A stretch of DNA of 64,000 nucleotides from Diphasiastrum complanatum (GCA_029204225.1 CM055094.1:30313427-30377426), one strand, 5' to 3'; positions 36,080 through 48,173 are shown, numbered from the stretch's first letter. The notes: generated by a model from the letters alone, not told the origin. Made by a program: numbers and translations.

Positions 36080-36515
36080 ATATACGCTCTCCCCTATTTT
36101 AGTGTGTAGTCTTGAATGTTAGCCAAAAAAAATTTCCCAGGAATGTTATCCATTTTTCAAACTTGTCATGTGTGAATCACACAATGTTGTAAGGGAGTTG
36201 CTTAAAATATTCATCAATGGCAATTCATAATAGGGCTAGCCACACTTGTAGCCTACCACTAGTTGGCTAGTTACTTATCCTTAATTGCTAGTACATAGAA
36301 ATAATGAATTTATTACCTACTTAACATATTTAAATTTAGGCATCATACTTTATGCTTATATGGCCAAGAGCCACCTCTCCATTAATTGCACATGGGATGC
36401 CATGTGCCACCTTAAAGAGATACCAAGTATCAAGTAGCACAATACTAGAGAATTTATGGCTCAAGGTAACACCTAATCCACCTACTCTCCTCTCTATACA
36501 AGAGGCGTGAGCCTT

Positions 36516-36682
36516 GAGGTACATGGAGCTCCATCATATTAAAGAATTATAGAAAAGAGGAAGCCCAAGACAAGAGGTACTTTGGAGCTCTACTTCTTTT
36601 GAGGTACATGGAGCTCCATCATATTAATGAATTAGAGAAAAGAGGAAGACCAAGACAAGAGGTACCTTGGAGCTCTACTAAG
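36516..36682. repeat. 85-bp tandem duplication
   Basis: The unit starting GAGGTACATGGAGCTCC at 36516 recurs at 36601. Both contain GAAAAGAGGAAG, CCAAGACAAGAGGTAC and TTGGAGCTCTAC, with a few substitutions. Confidence 0.93.
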
Positions 36683-37064
36683 AAATAGAGACAAGAGTAA
36701 GACCAAGGTGGTATAAGCTTTCTTGGTAGCATTGAGCTTATTTTGCATATAAACACTAGGATGTGTTTTAATAGACATTGGATATACACTAGCATGTAGA
36801 GTTGATTATGTTCAATTAGTTTCACCTTTAATTAGTGAGTGGTATTGGTATAGCTGAAATAGCTTGACCAAAAAAAAAATTACTTAGCAACTAGATTTTG
36901 GTTGAATTTAAGCACACATTAAAGCATCATAAAATTCTTTTATAGGATAAGTACATAACATCCTCCAACTTTAATGCCAAATAAATTGATGTCTTCAATT
37001 ACTCTATTTTGCCAAGGAAAAGTTTTATTGTCTGTCAATGATGATGTTGAACTTGGCTATTGTT

Positions 37065-37122
37065 GATCATGTTGCTATATGGCATATTCATCAGATCATG
37101 TTGCTATATGACACATTCATCA
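37065..37122. repeat. 29-bp tandem duplication
   Basis: GATCATGTTGCTATATG and the bases to CATTCATCA occur at 37065-37093 and 37094-37122 with two substitutions. Confidence 0.93.
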
Positions 37123-37500
37123 GTCAAACTTGTTGGCTAGAATAAAGTTTCTTGGATGGGTTTGTAGTGTGTTTATCTCATTTGTTATTATATATGTGGG
37201 TGCTTTCATTTAATGATTTTTTGCATATGAAGTGAGTGTGGATGGATTTTCACTGTGTCGCATTGTCACACTAGAATTTGCAAAAGAGTGGTATCTTGGA
37301 CATGAATGAACATATTAATGGTTGTGTGATTACAAGATGCACAATTACAATAAAGACTTTACGACTTTTTGTATCATATAGTCAGTGGTCTCCATTAGAA
37401 AATGTTCATTTACTTATTAATCAACCATATGATTTTTTCATTTATGAACTTATTGCTTGTTAGACATCCATTTAAAATATATGTTGTTATTCATGTTGGA

Positions 37501-38121
37501 GTTAATCTTCACTCCAACTCACCCGGATTCGATTCCTGAGCACCAGTATACTATGTAAATATTCTCTCTCTATAATAGCATGCAATCTTACTCGCACAAG
37601 TCGAACAGTCTCTGTGCAATACATCGACTTGAAGCAGAAGCAAGATCAACTTCGTCAACATCCTGACATCAACTCCATCGACATCGACATCTTCTCAAGG
37701 GCAAGTCAGTCGACTCAACTTGCTCGACATCTTCGACGATCGTTGATTGTTACCATTCAAAATGGAGAGCTGTTCGACACAGACCATGTGTCCCAGTTCA
37801 TTTTAGTACTTTGTAGTAATTGCACTACTTCATGCTCGTTGCCCACACAATTGTTATCATTGTCGCATGTATATATACATAACGGCAACACACGATTGTA
37901 ATACAATAGATGATAATGAAGAGTCATTTTTAGTGGAAGCGTGATTCAGAGTTCCTCTGTGAACTCCTTTGTATCAGAATTATCTGATTTCATAGAATCA
38001 GAGATTTCAGAAAGAGTGAAAGTAATTCAAAAAGTAGAGATAGTATTCAATCTGTAACTAACGTAGTAAGATCATAGCACATTGTGCGCTATTACTATGA
38101 ACCATTCTCGGGCACAGAATC
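37501..38121 (+). mobile_element. Probable 5' LTR and leader remnant of a gypsy element
   Basis: The stretch precedes the protease of the gypsy element and has LTR-like features: a TATATATACATAA box near 37872 and a TTTGTATCAGAATT near 37970 that could be a decayed primer site. Gag is absent, so the 5' half of the element is deleted. I found no convincing second copy in the window to confirm the LTR limits. Confidence 0.35.
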
Positions 38122-38548
38122 GTGATTTATGCAAACATTTACCCTGTAATTGGAAAACTTAAGCTCCAAATTTTCGACTACTATGAACCTATAGAATTCA
38201 TGGTAGGTCCTTTGCAGGGAGTAGATGTAATCTTAGGCATGCCTTGGCACAAAATGCACAATCCTCTGGTGGACTACAATAAGCATTTGCTTTCATGGAA
38301 GCACAAAGGTAAAGATGTTAGTGTGCATGCTAGACAGAGTGGCGAAACAATTCCTTTGGTAAGCCATATTCAAGTATCAAAGGTACTAAAGAATGCGGTA
38401 TTTTCTTATTTGTTGTTTGTTCAAAGTATGGATAATGATGTTAATGGAAATGCACATTCTTTGGACAATAATAGAAAAGACTTTTTATTAAAGTATTCTT
38501 CTTGTTTTTCTGATGAGCTACCAAAGTCCTTACCCCCTGAAAGACCTT
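38122..38548 (+). mobile_element. Ty3/gypsy protease C-terminal part and linker
   Basis: GVDVILGMPWH is the conserved C-terminal protease block of Ty3/gypsy pol, followed by the linker to RT ending in LLKYSSCFSDELPKSLPPERP. The catalytic DSG/DTG block of the protease is not present upstream. The frame stops at 38548 just before RT. It is the first recognisable coding part of the gypsy element that continues to 46443. Confidence 0.8.
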
Positions 38549-39720
38549 AAGATCATACGATAGACATTATTCCTGGAAGTGCCATACCCAATAGACCTCC
38601 CAATAGGGTAAGCCATTCTCAACAAGAAGAAATTTCTAAGCAAATTAATGACTTGTTAGAGAAAGGCCTTATAAAACCTAGTAACTCCCCCAATTGCTCT
38701 CCTGTACTTTTGGTACAAAAGAAAGATGGGAGTTTTAGGATGTGTGTGGACTATCATGCTTTAAACAAAATCACAGTTAAGAACCGTTTTCCTATTCCAA
38801 AAATAGATGACATTATGGATAGGATAAATGGATCTTGTATCTTTAGTAGAATTGATTTGACAAGTGGATATCACCAGATCAGAGTAGCACCTGAAGATGT
38901 CCATAAAATTCCTTTCATGACTAACTCTGGCCTTTATGAATTTTTAGTGGTACCATTTGGTCTTACTAATGCTCCCGCAACATTCAATAGAATGATGGAA
39001 CGAATCTTTCAACCTCATAGACGTTTTGACAAGAAAACTCACTTATCATAAAAGGCAAAAAAAGCGACTTCTTTCTAGAAAAGATACACTTTCTAGGACA
39101 TATGATTTCAAAGGAAGGAATCAAAACGGACCCTTCAAAAATTAAAGCCATTCAAGGCTGGCCTAAACCAAGAAACATTCATGAAGTTCGGCCTTTCCTA
39201 GGCTTATGTTCCTATTATAGAAAGTTTATTCGCCATTTTGCTCATATAGCTTCACCACTTCATGAACTCACTAAGAAGAGGGTAAAATTTCATTGGTATA
39301 AGAAAGAGCAAAATGCCTTTGATACTCTGAAGCATGCACTTACCACTGGACCTGTTCTTATTATTCCTGACCTTCGTAAGCCTTTTTTTGTGGAAGTGGA
39401 TGCAAGTTTAGACTATATTGGGGCAGTCTTAAACCAAGCAGGTCATGTTGTAGCCTTTGAAAGTAGACGACTTCAAGGGGCAGAAGTACAGTATGACATT
39501 TATGAAAAAGAACTTTTGGCCATTATTCATGCCCTTAAGTTATGGAAGCACTATCTTGAAATGATTTCCTAGTTAAAACAGATCATCAAAGCCTTAGGTA
39601 CTTTCTCACCCAGCAACTAATCCGAGAAAAACATCTAAAATGGGCTAACTACCTTAGCACCTTCCATTTTCAGTTACTTCATCACCCAGGAAAGAATATT
39701 ATCGAGAATCCCCAAGGTCA
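38549..39720 (+). mobile_element. Ty3/gypsy reverse transcriptase and RNase H, catalytic motif deleted
   Basis: RT blocks are clear: LLEKGLIKPSNSP, VLLVQKKDGSFRMCVDY, RFPIPKIDDIMD, FSRIDLTSGYHQIR and FGLTNAPATF. After FNRMMERIFQPHRR the sequence jumps to KKT..., so the YLDD block expected next is missing. A second frame (39102-39572) carries FLGLCSYYRKFIRHF, then VEVDASLDYIGAVL, then YEKELLAIIHALKLWKHYL of RNase H. Stops at about 39049 and 39570 break the frame. Without YLDD the RT cannot be active. Confidence 0.88.
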
Positions 39721-39766
39721 ACCATATTTCCCTAGCATATCATGAAGATTTCCTTCAATTGAAAGT

Positions 39767-40528
39767 ATGTATGCTAGTGATTCCGACTTCCAGCATATCT
39801 TTGAAATACTTGAAAGAAATCAAAGTCATAAAGACTATGTTTTGAAAGAAGGATATTTATTCAAAGAAGATAAGCTATGTATTCCCATAGCATTTAGAAC
39901 CAAGATCCTTCAAGAAACCCATAGTCCACCCTATGCTAGACATAGGGGAATCCCTTCAACTTTATAAGCTCTATAAAGATTCTTTTATTGGCCTACCATG
40001 CATCGAGACACAAGGCATTATATAAATGCATGTCTAGTTTGTCAACACAATAAAGATGAGCGAGGATTAAAAACTCCAGGATTACTTCATTCCTTGCCTA
40101 TTCCTGAAGCTCCCTGGGAACATATTACCATGGACTTTATCTCTGGGTTCCCTAAAACCAAAAATGGAAATGAGATGATATGGACTATCATTGATAGATT
40201 TAGCAAACAAGCTCATTTTATTCCCTGTAAGAAAAAGCTAAAGGGATCCGAAGCTGCTCATTTGTTTATCTGTCACATCTTTAGGCTACATGGACTACCC
40301 AAAAGTATAGTGTCTGATCGGGATATGAGATTTACTAGCAAATTTTGGAGAGCCCTTTTTGATAATCTGGGGACAACCCTTAATTCTCTTCCTCCTTCCA
40401 TCCCCAAACTGATGGTCAAAGTGAAATTACTAATCGAACCATCATAGATTTGTTGAGAAATTATGTAAGTGATCAGAAGACTCAATGGGAACACTATCTC
40501 CCTATACTAGAATTTGCTTATAATAACA
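39767..40528 (+). mobile_element. Ty3/gypsy integrase, 5' part
   Basis: The zinc-binding end (INACLVCQHNKDER) and core blocks (WEHITMDFISGFP, IIDRFSKQAHF, HGLPKSIVSDRD) are visible with the first two catalytic aspartates. A frameshift near 40390-40410 moves on to the frame that would carry HPQTDGQSEITNRT with the catalytic Glu. Coding continues to FAYNN at about 40525, where a copia element is inserted. The remaining part resumes at 45790. Confidence 0.88.
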
Positions 40529-40789
40529 TGTCAATAATTAGATATGCAACATCAAGCATTCACCATAAGCAATCAGCACAAGAAGGCGGAAGAAGAACAC
40601 GCATTATCACTCTATCACACTAACTCATACAGAATGTGAAATGTACAAATACCATGAACCCTTGATAGAGAGAGGAAACCTATGAGTAGACTAATAGACT
40701 AGCCTATGGCTAATGACAGCTAGTCATAGTTGTTGACATTAATGTACCTCGTAAACAATAACAATGAATTTTATCATTGATTTCTAACA
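40529..40789 (-). mobile_element. 3' LTR of the nested copia element
   Basis: On the plus strand it runs from TGTCAATAATTAG to TTTCTAACA (261 bp), so on the minus strand it starts TGTTAGAAATC and ends ATTGACA, a proper TG...CA LTR. A minus-strand polypurine tract (ATCATTGAGGGAGAG) borders it at 40790. It is closely similar to 45538-45789. Confidence 0.92.
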
Positions 40790-42270
40790 CTCTCCCTCAA
40801 TGATAAAATTACATTCTTCTATTCCTAATAGAGTACGAAACCTCTCAAATTTACATCTACCTAATGACTTCGTAAAAATATCTGCCATTTGATCTTCAAA
40901 TTTACAAAAAACAAGATCAATGGCTCCATCTAGAATTTTCTCTCGAAGAAAATGGTAGTGTATTTCGATGTGCTTGGTTCGAACATGTAAAGCTAGATTT
41001 TTGGCAAGGCGAATGCAACTTTGATTATCGCAAGATATAGTAGTCGCATCCACCTGTGGTTGACCTAAATCCACAAGCAATCTTCGTAACCATGCCGCTT
41101 CTTGTGTAGCATTGCTGAGTGCTCGATATTCAACTTCCGTCGATAATAAGGCTACTGTAGGTTGTTTTTTGCTGTTCCATGAAATTGCAGCTGTACCATA
41201 ACTAAATGTATGACCACTGGTAGATCTTCTGTCATCAATATTACCTGCCCAATCAGCATCTGTATAACCTACCAACATTGGCGCTTCAGGCTGATCATAC
41301 TTCAAACCAAAATTCAATGTCCCTCGAATGTATCTGAGAATACGTTTAGCAGACTTCCAGTGTGCTTGACTAGGATCTTGCATAAATTGACTAACAACAC
41401 CAACAACATAAGAAATATCAGGTCGTGTGTGTGTCAAATAGATCAAACTACCCACCAGCTGTCTATACAAATAAGCATCCACTTTCTCAGATTCATCATA
41501 TGCATTATGCTTCATGTTGACATCCATAGGTGTACTCAAAGGCTTACAATCTTGCATATTGGACTTATGAAGCAAATCTCGTGCATATTTGCTTTGTGTA
41601 AGAAAGACCATGTCTTCTTTTTGCCATACTTTAATGCCAAGACAATAGTGCATCAATCCTAGATCACTCATGTCAAAAGCATTGGAAACTTTCTGATTTT
41701 ATTTCATCAATTAAGCTCTCATTACTTTTTGTAATAATCAAATCATCCACGTACAACAAAATGAACACTATATCTGAATCTTGTCTTAGAATGTAAAGAT
41801 TAGGATCAGCATCACTCTTTACCATTCTCCTTCGCTTGAAGTGTTCATCAATGCAAGAGTACCACGCCCGTGGTGCTTCTTCAATCCATAAATGGCTTTG
41901 TTGAGCTTACAAACGAGATGCTCTCTCTCTCTGGCTCAACAAATCCTTGAGGTTGTACTAAGTACACCTCTTCATCCAGCACTCCATTAAGAAAAGCAGA
42001 TTTAACATCCATTTGCTGGATCTTCCAACCATAGAAAGCAGAAATAGCAATGATAGAACGTATAGTTACCATCTTAGCTACGGGTGTGAAGGTTTCCTCA
42101 AAATTAATACCTTCTTGCTGCTCAAATCCTCTCACAACCAACCGTGCTTTGTACTTGTTGAGTTGCCCATCAGCTCCATATTTGATCTTGTATATCCATT
42201 TGCAAGTGATGGGCGTCTAACCATTAGGTAGCTCAACCAAGTTCCATGTCCTATTTTTCGATATAGCTTC
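40790..42270 (-). mobile_element. Copia reverse transcriptase and RNase H (nested element)
   Basis: RT blocks: RGFEQQEGINFEETFTPVA, KIQQMDVKSAFLNG and LDEEVYLVQPQGF. YVDD is present near 41745 (FILLYVDDLIIT). The 40784-41671 frame carries GLMHYCLGIKVW, LVGSLIYLTHTRPDI, TDADWAGNIDDRRST, SCDNQSCIRLAKN, RTKHIEIHYHFLRE and ADIFTKSL of RNase H. At least two frameshifts (near 41680 and 41890) interrupt it. All catalytic landmarks are present, so it is more recent than its host element. Confidence 0.9.
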
Positions 42271-43505
42271 CATTTATGTTTCCATAGCTTCATGCCACTC
42301 CTTGTGCTCCGTTGCTTTATCAAAAGTTTTTGGTTCTTGAGCCTTGAGCACAGATTCTATAAGGGCTAGATTCATCTCTAATCTTGCAAGAGGTTTTTGA
42401 TTTCTACTTGATTTTCTAAGCTCTCCCTGCTCACTTGATTCGGGAGTATCTCCCTTATTAGCATCGCTTGTTACTGACAAGTACCACTTAGGCACTCTCC
42501 TAGGAATCTCATTATTGACCCTGTCTATTTGGTCATTTTGACCCATCTCATCAAAAGTAGCATCCCTAGAAATCATGATCTTTTGTGCATCTATGTCATA
42601 CATCCTGTATGCCTTGGCTCTTTCATCATATCCAAGAAAAATACACTTAATAGCTTTTGCATCCAACTTCTTTCATTTTTCATCAGGTACATGAGCGTAA
42701 GCATCACAACCAAATACTCGTAAATGAGAAACATTAGGTTTCTTTCCAGTAAAAGCTTCGTAAGGTGTCTTACCCTCCACGGACTTCGTAGGACACCGAT
42801 TCAAGATATGAGTAGCTGTGTTGCACGGTCCTACCCAAAAAGTATTTGGCAAACCCTTGCTCTTAAGCATTGCCCTATAAGCCATCTCCACAATGGATCT
42901 GTTTTTCCGTTCTGCAACTCCATTCTGTTGTGGTGAATAGGGTGTAGTGGTTTGTCTCTTGATCCCCTGATCCTTGCAAAAATTTATAAATTTTGCTGAA
43001 AAATACTCATTGCCACCATCTGATCTGAGGGTCTTAATATAACAACCTGTTTGTTTTTCAACTAGAGCCTTGAACTCTCTAAACTTGGCAAAAGCATCAG
43101 ATTTCTTGCTTATGAAATAAATCCAGATATGTCTACTATAGTCATCAATGAATGTGATGAAATAGTAACAACCACTAATGGACCTAGTTTGTATTGGTCC
43201 ACACAGATCACTATGAACAAGATCAAGAATGCCATTGGCTCTTCTTGCTCCATCTTTGGGAAATCTCTCTCTATGATGTTTTCCCAAAATGCAACCCTCA
43301 CAAATTTTTCCTTCAAAAGAGATATCAGGCAATCCAACAACTAGATTACCTCTTTTAAGGATTTGCAAGCTTTGAGCACTCATATGACCAAACCTTTGAT
43401 GCCAAAGATCACTTCGACTATCAACAGTGCTTACCATAGTTTGAGTAAAAGATCTCGCATTCAATTTGTAGAGTCGATTTCCGTTGACTCTAGCTCCTGT
43501 ACCAA
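42271..43505 (-). mobile_element. Copia integrase (nested element)
   Basis: The 289-codon frame 42673-43542 contains the pre-integrase LWHQRFGHMS, the zinc-domain end CEGCILGKHHRE and the core D-D-E blocks HSDLCGP, FIDDYSRHIW and NGVAERKNRS. These are followed by FGCDAYAHVPDEK, where a stop occurs. KCIFLGYDERAKAYR in the next frame (42274-42666) is the C-terminal region leading to RT. Confidence 0.9.
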
Positions 43506-45525
43506 TCACTTTGTAGTGATTCTTGATGTGTTGACAAGACATTTGTCACTGTCAAACTCAACCTTGAGTTGTTGATCAGCCATCGTCCCAACAGATAGTA
43601 GATTGTTAGCTAAGCCAGGTACATATTGCACATTGTTTATCTGCTTTATCTTCCCGCTGGCTAACTTCACTGGTACCACTCCAACTCCTTTAACAAATAG
43701 CAATTTGCCATCAGCTTGTCCAACTTCATCACCATTGTCAGTTTCCTTGAGTTTTAAAAACCACTCTTTCCTTGAAGTCATGTGCTTGGATGCACCACTA
43801 TCAATGTACCAGGTATCATTGGCTTCATCACTTGTCATTAATGCTATAATGAACAATTTTGAACTCTCACCTGTATCATCTTCATATTGATCATCATCGT
43901 ATTGATGTTGATCAGTATAATTGTCTCCATAATAATAGTCATCAAATTGATGTTGATTAGCATAATTTCTTGCTTGCCATTTGTCTTTTCTTTGTTCCAT
44001 CTCCTTCTGTTTCTGGAAGCATTCACACTCCCAGTGACCAGGTTTGTTGCAGTACCTACAATTTTCAGGTTTATTTTGTCTTGAATAGCCGCGTCCTTGA
44101 CCTCGGCCTTGATTCCAATTACCTCGATTCGGACTATCATTGCCTTGCTCATGGAATTGTTGAAATGATCCCCGGCTTGAGTTTTCTCCTCTCGATTGAT
44201 ACCTTCCACGACCAAATCTTTCACCTCATCCTCTAACTGCAAGAGCTTGATCATAGCTCCTATTACGATGATTCAAGTTCTCTTGACGTTGCTCTTCTTG
44301 CAAAAGCAATCCACCTAGTTCTTCATAGGTTGGAAGATTTTCTCTTGTGGCTATACTCGTCACAAACATATGATGTGACTCACTCAGAATATTTAATGTC
44401 AATTGCATGATCTCACGATTTTGTACTCGCTCTTCAACTGCTGCTAATTGATCACGGATCTCTTTGATCTTCAGTATGTGATCGACAATAGTTGCACCAT
44501 CATCCATCCACAATGTATGCAACTTCATCTTCAGAAATACTATTCAAGATGTATTTGTCGTTTCAAACAATGCCTTAAATGTATCCCACGCTTCTTTTGG
44601 CCCTTCTGAGTCTGAAATATAGGGAATAATTGCATCTCTAACTGATCAGTTGATGACATTCTGGGCTTTCCGTTTTCTCCTATCAAATGCCCACTGATCT
44701 TCTTCAATCATTGGCCTTGTTTCTTCACCTATCACGATCTCCCATAGCTCCTTTTACTGTTCAGTATTCTCTTTACCTTTGGCGTGTGGATCCAATACTG
44801 GTGCGGATATGCTATATCTGTACGACGCGCGGATGTACGACTGTCCAGGATTTTTCTTACCTCTGGCGCTTCGATCCGATATTGGTACAAAAAAGATGAA
44901 AAGTAGAGGGAATACAAGAACAATCAGAGGGAATATTCTAGATTCTCCACTTTGGCGCGACGGCTACGCCGCCTCCTCTTTACAAAGATTTCGAAATGTG
45001 TGATCGTTCAAAAGACAGAGATCAATAATGTGAAAAGTATAAAGCCTCCTAACTCTGAATGGCAGTACTAGACACTGTCTAGTGTGATTTGTGGTACTCC
45101 AAACAGACAAATGAGAGTTTTCTTGGCAAACCTCTCACACAAATAGCACTTTCCACAACAACTCGAAAGTATTGTAAAAATCTCCCCCACTCAATAAATT
45201 TTCAATCTGTTTGATACTGCCCTGGCCTTTCTGATGCCTCCGGGACTGTGCTTTTTATAACAACTAAAAAGTGTTGTAAAAATCTCTCCACTCAACAGAT
45301 TTTCAATCTGTCTGATGCTGTCCTGGCCTTTCTGATGCCTCCGGGACTGTGTCTTCATTCCCCATTGATGATTCTGAGCTCCAAACCTGCAAAATACACC
45401 AAAGAAGGATTTCTTCCAGCCGTTTTTGTCTCTCCAAGCTTTCACCTCCCGTGAAGGACTTTCTTTCTTCATTGCGGAGCCTGTGACAAGTTGTATCCAC
45501 TGATCAGGCACGCAGGACTATTGCT
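43506..45525 (-). mobile_element. Copia gag and protease (nested element)
   Basis: Gag blocks are seen in 44226-44528 (LPTYEELGGLLLQEEQRQ). A CCHC knuckle (CRYCNKPGHWECEC) is readable near 44060-44015. The protease site is WYIDSGASKHMTS near 43800, followed by VPGLANNLLSVG. The frame is broken near 44240 and again around 43510. Upstream of gag, 44900-45525 is the untranslated leader; it contains a decayed ~100-bp internal duplication (45150-45250 against 45250-45360). Confidence 0.85.
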
Positions 45526-45789
45526 GCTCTGATACCATGTCAATAATTAGATATGCAACATCAAGCATTCACCATAAGCAATCACCATAAGAGGGCGAAA
45601 GAAGAACACGCACTATCACTCTATCACACTAACTCATACAAAATGTAAAATGTACAAATAAACCCTGAACCCCTGTTAGAGAGAGGAAACATACGAGTAG
45701 ACTAATAGGCTAGCCTACGGCTAATGACAGTTGGTCACAGCTATCGACATTAATGTACCTCGTGAATAGTAACAATGAAGTTTATCATT
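45526..45789 (-). mobile_element. 5' LTR and primer-binding site of the nested copia element
   Basis: GCTCTGATACCA at 45526-45537 is the minus-strand primer site (TGGTATCAGAGC). The LTR starts at 45538 and follows the copy at 40529-40789 but stops at TTTATCATT (45789), missing its last ~12 bases. Gypsy integrase coding resumes at once (CACCGTTCATTC). The outer LTR end and part of the target duplication were therefore deleted after insertion. Confidence 0.9.
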
Positions 45790-46443
45790 CACCGTTCATT
45801 CTTCTACTGGTAAAGCGCCTTTCGAAGTAATGTATGGAAAACCTATTGTGCCTCCTGTATTAAGGACCAAAAAAAAAATATTTGCCTTAGATGAATTTGT
45901 GCAGGATTAACAAGACACCTTTTCAAAGGTTCAGCAATCCATCGCAAGGGCACACAGAAACAGCAGAAAAGTGCAAATATGCGTCCGAGGGCAATCAAGT
46001 ACGAAGAAGGAGAACTAGTTCTCCTAAAATTTGAAAAGAAAAGGCTCAGGAAAAAGAAGGGCAGCATGAAACTCTACCCAAAACTTACCCAAAAGTATTA
46101 TGGACCTTTTAAAGTCAAGAAAGTAATCAATGAGGTTACATGTGAGCTTGACTTGCCTATTACTTGGAAAATCCATAACAAATTCCATGTAAGCTTGCTA
46201 AAGAAATTCAATGGTCCAGAACCAGAAGGATTTACAGATTTTGAACCTCCAGAAGTTCAAGGAATCGAAAAAATCCTTCAACTTGGGCAGATCTTGATGC
46301 ACAAGACAAGAACTGAGATAACTTCTACATTATACCTCCTCAAATTTAAGAACTATTCTACTACGGATGCAAGATGGATGGAAGAAGAATTCTTCCAAGA
46401 GTATCCAGAAATTTTGAATGTTTATTTGAGAAATGTCCGTTGA
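45790..46443 (+). mobile_element. Ty3/gypsy integrase C-terminus with chromodomain
   Basis: Coding resumes with VHSSTGKAPFEVMYG, continues from FAYNN before the copia insertion, and runs (after a stop near 45910) through 45979-46443. The frame shows LTQKYYGPFKVKKVINE, KIHNKFHVSLLKKF and a C-terminal chromodomain reading TLYLLKFKNYSTTDARWM then EEFF. Chromodomains guide chromovirus integration to particular chromatin. The frame ends at 46443, followed by a purine tract and the 3' LTR. Confidence 0.9.
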
Positions 46444-47333
46444 GGACAACGCTTAATGCGTCGGAGGGGTGTAAAATTGTATAGACCAAATTGACCAAGA
46501 AATAAAGGCCATCCAGTCTTCCATTCTTTTTGTATGAAACGTATTTTGAATATTAGCGCTTATTACTCTAACTGATGAAATATGAATGCAAGTATCATTA
46601 CCTGAAGACAAGAAATGAAACTGTAGATCAATGCTAACAGTTTGATATGCAGGTTCTTGAAATAGAATCTAATGATGAACCTTTTTATGGAATGACTCCT
46701 AACCTTTTCTTAAGGGTATGTGCAGGTACTAAGAAGAGTATCTGAAGAATGAATCTAAAGAAGCTTCTTAAACCTTAAAGACAGTACCTGAAGAAGGCTC
46801 AATCAAGTCTATATACCCATATCGTGAAAAACACTTGGGTGAATCCCAATGTTGTAAACAAAGAAATATTCAACTTGAAAGTGGCTAACATTAAATGTTA
46901 AGCTACCTACCTTCCATCCTCATCAATATGTAACTTACCTACTTTTCCACATGGCTTGTAAGCCATAAGACACCTAGGAAAATGCGCCCTCCTACTCCAC
47001 CCCTTTTGCTTTATCTAATTGATAGACACTCTCTCACACCTATACACCTCACCCACTTTTCTTATCCTAGAGTCTCCCTTACACCTCTCACACTCATTTT
47101 TGACACCTCAGCCACTCCCTAAAGGCTACACATTCCCTATAAAAGGACTAACTCACCCCTCTCCCTCATTTATTCATCTCCCATTCATTTTTGCTTTGCC
47201 TCTTGCTCTTGCTTTTATGTGTGTAGGTGCTTGGAAGAAAGCTTGGAGCTATGGCTTGAGGAGGATCTATCAAGCTTGGATTGGAACCATTTTTGGAACC
47301 ACTTACACACACACTCACTTTCTCTTACCTCTT

Positions 47334-47336
<3 letters not shown>

Positions 47337-47414
<78 letters not shown>

Positions 47415-47420
47415 TCTCTT
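47337..47420. repeat. (CT)n microsatellite, about 80 bp
   Basis: A long run of CT dinucleotides with one or two C insertions near its end. It creates long Ser-Leu repeat frames on the plus strand and Arg-Glu frames on the minus strand, which I do not accept as genes. Confidence 0.95.
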
Positions 47421-47449
47421 CTCTAAAACTTTCACTCCATCCATAAGAC

Positions 47450-47770
47450 TGATGGCCATGCATGTCACAACATCCATGACTTGCATGCACACCATCCATG
47501 ACTTGATGGTTTTGCATGTCACATCATCCATAGCTTAATGGTCATGCACGTTTGATCTGGGAGTTGCATGTCTGATTGGAATTTGCATGTCTGATTTGAG
47601 AGCTTGCATGTCTGATTTGGGAACTTGCATGTATAATTTGAAGCTTGCATGTTGAAACTAGAGCCTGCATGTCATATCATCCCTAGCCTAATGACTTTGC
47701 ATGTTGGAATTGAAGCTTGCATGTCAGATTGGATTCATGCATGTCATGCCTCCTAATGTCAAATGCCTAT
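47450..47770. repeat. Interspersed GCATGT repeat cluster
   Basis: More than ten copies of GCATGT (often TTGCATGTC followed by TGATTTG or ATATCATCC) occur at irregular spacing of about 20-35 bp, with CATCCATGACTTG duplicated near 47470-47505. This looks like a degenerate tandem array inside the probable LTR. Confidence 0.7.
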
Positions 47771-47964
47771 GCATGCTCTTTTCTTGATCAGTAAGCTTTT
47801 GCATGTCATAAGAAACCACTTTTCTTGGTATAAGATTCTTTAAGATCCAAAATTTGTTTACTTCTGGTCGATGTAACGATCTAAGAATCCATCTTCCCAA
47901 AACCACTGTATATGTATTTGGCCTTGGGCCAGTTGATCTTGTATAATTTGAAAGAAAATCCTTC

Positions 47965-47985
47965 GGGGGGGGGGGGGGGGGGGGG
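47965..47985. repeat. Poly-G run of 21 bases
   Basis: Twenty-one consecutive G follow CTTC and precede TGTCCCC. Such a run could form a G-quadruplex or, equally, could be a length error of assembly or sequencing. Confidence 0.9.
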
Positions 47986-48173
47986 TGTCCCCATCTTGAC
48001 CCCTCAACAAGTCTCTTGAATGAATGATTTTGTGATTGAACGTTAAATTTCGTCACTAAGTTTTGAGTTCTTTTTCAAGTTCTATTCAACAGTATTTTGT
48101 TGATTTGTTCTTTTTAAGTCACAACTTTTAAAGTCAAGACTTTAAAATTAGTAGACCTTCACTTCAAGTTCAC

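Larger units (their letters stand above)
36100..37500. other. AT-rich spacer with local tandem duplications
   Basis: No coding region is recognised. The duplications at 36516-36682 and 37065-37122 are listed separately. Confidence 0.45.
46457..48060 (+). mobile_element. Polypurine tract and probable 3' LTR of the chromodomain gypsy element
   Basis: GTCGGAGGGG is followed by TGTAAAATTG at about 46468, the usual polypurine tract and LTR start. The right limit cannot be fixed because no matching 5' LTR is recognised. The region holds a (CT)n tract, GCATGT-rich repeats and a poly-G run, listed separately. Confidence 0.5.

Noticed and set aside
34974-37500. CRISPR-like array
   Set aside because: Repeats are two-copy tandem duplications without spacers, and the genome is clearly eukaryotic.
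47019-47538. Open frames of 75-135 codons on both strands with long Ser-Leu or Arg-Glu repeats
   Set aside because: They are translations of a CT microsatellite, open in every frame, with no domain outside it.
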